Below, in pieces: positions 59,651-64,000 of a stretch of 64,000 nt of DNA. Numbering within the stretch: the first letter of the stretch is position 1; each line of letters begins with the position of its first letter. The DNA lies in NCBI GenBank assembly GCA_030544215.1, contig JARZZO010000011.1, forward strand, positions 1,288,001 to 1,352,000, read 5' to 3'. The stretch is from Zantedeschia hybrid cultivar (taxonomy: Eukaryota > Streptophyta > Magnoliopsida > Alismatales > Araceae). The notes under the pieces were generated by a model, which ran no database searches, had not been told where the DNA came from, and saw nothing but the letters and a program-made list of their open reading frames with translations. Both the position numbers and the translations under genes were made by a program.

Positions 59651-59828
59651 ACCACTACCATCAAGTTTACCATCACTTACCTATTAGGTTTTGTTTTTTC
59701 TTTTTTTAAGGCAGCAAAGGCCGCTTTCATTCATTGATAGTAACAGAATTACATAGACATAAAATAAAACTCAATATATGTCCACTAAGATAGTAGACAT
59801 TTATAGAAACTCAAGACCCTCTCAGCAC

Positions 59829-59851
59829 AACCCCCCCCCCCCCCCCCCCCC
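59829..59851 (+). repeat. Poly-C tract
   Basis: A run of more than 20 C within the 3' part of the LINE; length uncertain because of homopolymer error. Confidence 0.85.
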
Positions 59852-60324
59852 AAAAGAATAGATTCTTTCTTCACTCACAACCTATTAGGTAAAGACAAAT
59901 TTCGATTGTACAATTTTAGAAATAATTATAGAGTCTGAAATTTTAACCCCATGTCTTCTGAAATTCCATTCTTGAAAATAGAAGATACAATTCCCAATGA
60001 TCTCTGCTGGACACGAAAACTGGTTGATGAAAATTCTGGAATTCCTCTCCCTCCAGATGGCCCACAGTATAGCTGGTAGCAAAGGTTCCCACAATTTTTA
60101 TTCCTACTGATATGGACACGCTGATTCTAGGTAGAAAGCGAAGTGCCAACCCAATCAAAACAACCTTGGTTCTTGCCTAGAATTTTAAAAAAGGCCTTCC
60201 AAATAACATCCACAATTAATGAAAAGATGATCCATTGTCTCTACAAAAATTCCACATAATGAACAGAATCTTTTGTCTGGAGTTAAGAACCTAAGTTTAT
60301 CCACCGTAGGTAATCTGCCGCAAG

Positions 60325-60824
60325 TAGGGCTGTAACAGATAGGATACGGATACGGAAACCGGTATTTTCGTTTTTCGATTCCGATTCCGATAAGATCGGA
60401 AAGTGCATTATCCGTTTCCATTTCTGATAAAATCGGAAAGTCTATTTTCTGTTTCCGATCTGTTTCCGATTCCGATATCGAAATCGGATATTATTTCCGA
60501 TAATTATAAAAAATTACTGCTTTCTTGATTTATTTGTTTAAAACATATAAAATGAAACCTAAATATAACCAATATGTCTTAGTATATTAGATAATGATTA
60601 ATTATATTAGATAATGATTAATAAGATTAAAACAATCCTAAAGTTAATATTATTCTTAATAATAAATTTAATAACAATCAGAATCGAAAATGGGAAAGCG
60701 GATACGGAAACATGAGTTTCTGTTTCCGATTCCGATAGCTATCGGACATATATTTTTTATTGAAAATGGATATATATATTTTTGGGTAACGGATCGAAAA
60801 ATCGGATTTCCGTTGACAGCCCTA
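60325..60824. mobile_element. hAT-like MITE inside the LINE
   Basis: The ends TAGGGCTGTAAC (left) and TAGGGCTGTCAA (right, reverse complemented) form terminal inverted repeats. The flanking octamers GCCGCAAG and GCCCAAAA agree at 5 of 8. The interior has many TCCGATTCCGATA-type words on both strands, so it folds back. It splits the LINE coding sequence between KVAFG and CGRLPTVDKL, which reads continuously once the element is ignored. 500 bp, non-coding. Confidence 0.75.
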
Positions 60825-63800
60825 GCCCAAAAGCCACTTTCCACATAAACAATTTGATCTTGATTGGAAGGAATTTATTCCAAACTTAAGAAGCCCAACT
60901 GACCTCGACTCCTCCTGAGGTTAAAATCTTCATTGCAGAACTGACCGAAAATGTACCTTTTGAGTCCCATCTCCAACATTTGGTGTATTTCCTCTCATTT
61001 AGTCTATGAAAATCATAAAATAACTGATTAAGCTGAAAGAATTCCCTCTCTTCTTCTACTAGGAAGTTCTTAGAGAATCTGAAATCCCAAAATCTCCCTG
61101 GAGATGAGGAAATCTATAACTCACTGATATGTGCACTTTTATTAGCTGAAATGTTGTATAGATTAAGGAATCTATCCTTGAAAGCTTTTTCCTCCTTCCA
61201 AACATCTTCCTAGAATTTTACACTTTGACCACCCACTACAATAGAAGTGGAGCAATTATAAAGGTCCAAATTCTGTAGAATATTCTTCCACACATTTGAC
61301 ACTGAACCTCTAATATGAAAACTATCAATCCATCCTTCATTGTGTATAAAATATTTGCTTCGGATGATTCTTGCCCAAATGGAATGATCATCCCTCTCTA
61401 CCCTCCACCTCCATTTTATCAGAAAAGCTTGATTAATATTTTGAATTGATACTAAACCTGCTTCCCTTTCCTCAGTATTTCTGCAAACAAATTTACATCT
61501 AATATGATGGCCTTCACTTCCGGATTATTACCTTTTTAAAAGAAAGCTACTCTAATTGCCTTCAATTTCTTGCAAACTATTTTAAGAATAACAAGGATTG
61601 ATAAAAAATAATTAGCCAAGGTAGAGAACACTGATTTGGATAAGATCCATCTCCCCCCTACTGAAAGAAAGGATCATTTCCATCCCTGAAGCTTTTAATT
61701 CAAATCTCTTGACCAAAGGATACCAATCAGAACATTTAAGCTTCCTATCAGAAAGAGGAAGTCCGAGGTATGTAATCGGGAAATAAACAGACTGAACATT
61801 AATCAAATCTGAAATATCTTCTTTTTCTCCTCTGAAACATTAATTCCGACCATCACTCTTTGAGAAGTTTATTTTGAGCCCAGTTACAACTTCAAGGATT
61901 TTCAACAAAATCTTCAAATTGACAATCTTTTCTATCCTCATGGATGAAAATAGAATAGTATCGTCTGCATATTGTAGGTAAGAAATCTCTTCTTCCATCC
62001 TTCTAATCCTGATACCCTCAATAATATAACAATCATTTGCTCTATTCCACATGGAACTCATGACCTAGCCCACCAGAATAAACAGAAGTAGTGATAAAGG
62101 ATCACTTTGCCGCAATCCACGCGAGCTACCAAAATAACCATATGGAGCTCCATTAATTAAGGTGGAGAATTTTGCGATCCCAATACAGCTTGCAGTCCAG
62201 TCTATCCATTTTCTTTTAAAACCCATCAACTGCATTACCTTAAACAAGCATTCCCAATTTATTCTATCATAGGCATTTCCGAAATCAATTTTGTATACAA
62301 CACATTCTTTGTTTCTACTCCTTTGATCATGAATGCACTCATAAGTTGCCATGAAATTGTCAAGAATATATCTGCCCTGAACAAAAATTGCTTGATTAGA
62401 GTCTATCACATTTCCAATCACAAGTTTGAGTCTAATAGTCAAAGTCTTAGTGATGATCTTGTAACTTTCATTCATCAAACTAATAAGCCTGAAGTCACCT
62501 AACCCTTATGCATTATCTTTCTTAGGAATAAGAACTATAAATGTAGAATTAATGCACTTTATCTTCCAAGGTCTCCTTTCAAATTCTTCAACCGCTGTCA
62601 TAATATCAGCCTTGATGACTTCCTAAAAATGCTGCTAGAATTCCATTGAAAAACCGTCTGGTCCTGCAGATTTATGAACATCCATGCTGAAAACTACCTC
62701 TTTAATTTCCATTTCGGAGAAAGGTCTAATCAGATTTTCAGCCTCCTGTTCTGAAATATGTTTGAACACATTGCAACTAATCCATGTTCTCCATTCCTCC
62801 TCCTCTTTGAACAATTCCTCAAAATATTTAGTTGCAGCTGCCCCCTTTTCTTGTTCCTCTTGAATATTTTGATTATCAACCTTCAGATAATCTGTCTAAT
62901 TTCTTCTCTTTTTCCCACTTGCCATTGCATAAAAATAATAAGTATTTTTGTTTCACTCCTTTAACCATAGTTCCTTAACTCTTTGCTTTCACTTAATTTC
63001 TTCCTTAAGAAACCAATCAAGATATTGCTTTTTTTTTTCCTCCCACAATAAACAATCTCCCTTAGATAGCAAATTATGATCAAACTTTATCTAAAAATCT
63101 TCAATCTCTCTTAGCAATTCTTTGCGAACCATAACAACTGCTCCAAATGTGCTCTCACTCCATAATCTCAGCTTATCCTTTAACCATTTGAGTTTTGAAG
63201 CCAATTTATAACGAGCATTTAATTGTGTAGAAACTTCCTTCCACCAAGAGGATACTTGGTCAACAAAACCTTCATGTTTCAACCAAGCCAACTCAAATCT
63301 AAAAAGTCTGCTGCAATTCCTCTTATTATTTCCAAATGAAATTAATAGAGGAGTATGATCTAATAAAACTCTAGGCAGCCCTTTCAAGGAAAATCTTCTA
63401 AACTGTTATTGCCATTCTGGATAGATGAAGAATCTGTCCATTTTTTATTTGGATCTAGCATTGGACCAAGTAAAGTGTACTGTTGTGGAGTTCACTTTAA
63501 TAAGATTACATGCATTAACCCATTCTCCAAACATATCCATCTCTGAATTCCATTCTACCTGATTCTCTCTTTCATCAAGGAACCTAACATCATTAAAATC
63601 CCCCCTACACACCATACATCTGAACATACAGTCTGCAAATTCTTTAATTTATTAAAGAACTCAATTTTCTCTTGCACATTCTGAGGCCCATACACTCCTG
63701 TAAAAGTCCATAAGACATTCTTCTTTTTAAAAATAAAATCAACTGATATACTGAAGGCACCCATCCTAATACTGCACCATTGAAGAGCATTCTGATCCCA

Positions 63801-64000
63801 CAGTAACAATATTCCCCCACCCAGACCATCAGCTGGTTTTGTTGCCCATCTACTGAGTTTGTTAGCTCCTAAGCTTTTAATCAAGTCTGCATCCTTCTCT
63901 GCACCGTTGGTTTCTTGTACACATATAAGCTGAACATTATTTAAGTGGATCAAAGACCTAACTTCCCTTCCTTTCGCACTGCCATTCAGACCTCTAACAT

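Larger units (their letters stand above)
59690..64000 (-). mobile_element. L1-like LINE, truncated by window edge
   Basis: Minus-strand ORF2 pieces. The endonuclease is at about 63953-63450 (LICVQETNG, LGGGILLLWDQN, TGVYGPQN, GDFN region, NSTTVHFTWSN). A linker with LPRVLLDHTPLLI (about 63390) follows, then reverse transcriptase at 62478-61840 (SNQAIFVQGRYILDN, VYKIDFGNAYDRINW, RQSDPLSLLLFILV, YLQYADDTILFSS). The zf-RVT-like domain is at about 60900-60185 (LFMWKVAFG, then RLPTVDKLRF, CSLCGIFVETMDHLFINC). The LINE ends near 59690, where the minus strand is A-rich. Several stops and frameshifts make it inactive. It lies in an intron of the Mfd-like gene, same orientation. Confidence 0.9.

Overview
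This is plant nuclear DNA. It has multi-exon genes with GT-AG introns from about 80 bp to 3.2 kb, a plant-type SNM1 nuclease, a plant DHHC S-acyltransferase and a plant Mfd-like helicase, all embedded in decayed copia, gypsy, LINE, SINE and MITE DNA. GC-rich first exons and GC-rich intronless RING genes next to AT-rich spacers suggest a monocot, probably not a grass. That placement is an inference; nothing here identifies the species.

Layout. 1-9.7 kb is a retrotransposon graveyard. It holds an unclassified element with a regular dyad motif, pieces of copia elements (about 2.0-6.7 kb), and a copia LTR that sits in the reverse transcriptase of a 3'-truncated gypsy element (6.7-9.7 kb, minus strand, with a 5' LTR). 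A tRNA-derived SINE lies at 10 kb. Two related intronless RING-H2 genes lie on the minus strand at 13.0-13.75 kb (frameshifted, with a B3-like fragment behind it) and 19.6-20.3 kb (intact). A 1-kb direct duplication lies between them.

22.5-29.8 kb (+) is a nine-exon SNM1-type DNA cross-link repair nuclease gene (511 aa), with a MITE just upstream of its ATG. 33.9-43.75 kb (+) is a DHHC palmitoyltransferase gene with five coding exons (424 aa) and a 5'UTR intron. Its introns hold a 183-bp MITE with a perfect 8-bp target duplication and a pair of self-nested hAT-like elements. 45.3-46.2 kb (-) is a broken CDKG-like kinase pseudogene. 49.6-51.2 kb (+) is a dead copia fragment with a 3' LTR. 54.46-59.36 kb (-) is the 3' part (seven exons, 308 aa) of an Mfd-like transcription-repair-coupling helicase. 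Its 5' part lies beyond the window, behind an L1-like LINE (about 59.7-64 kb, -) that is itself split by a 500-bp hAT-like MITE.

Two of the three main genes (SNM1 and the Mfd-like helicase) belong to DNA repair families, but they are separate transcription units on opposite strands and nothing shows co-regulation. I saw no CRISPR array, rRNA or intact tRNA gene. The most unusual structures are the seven GCGTC-N10-GACGC dyads with constant geometry (145-1807), the self-nested hAT-like elements at 38.75-40.24 kb, the CCGGTACC-rich MITE at 36.16 kb and the 39-bp snap-back inside the gypsy element.
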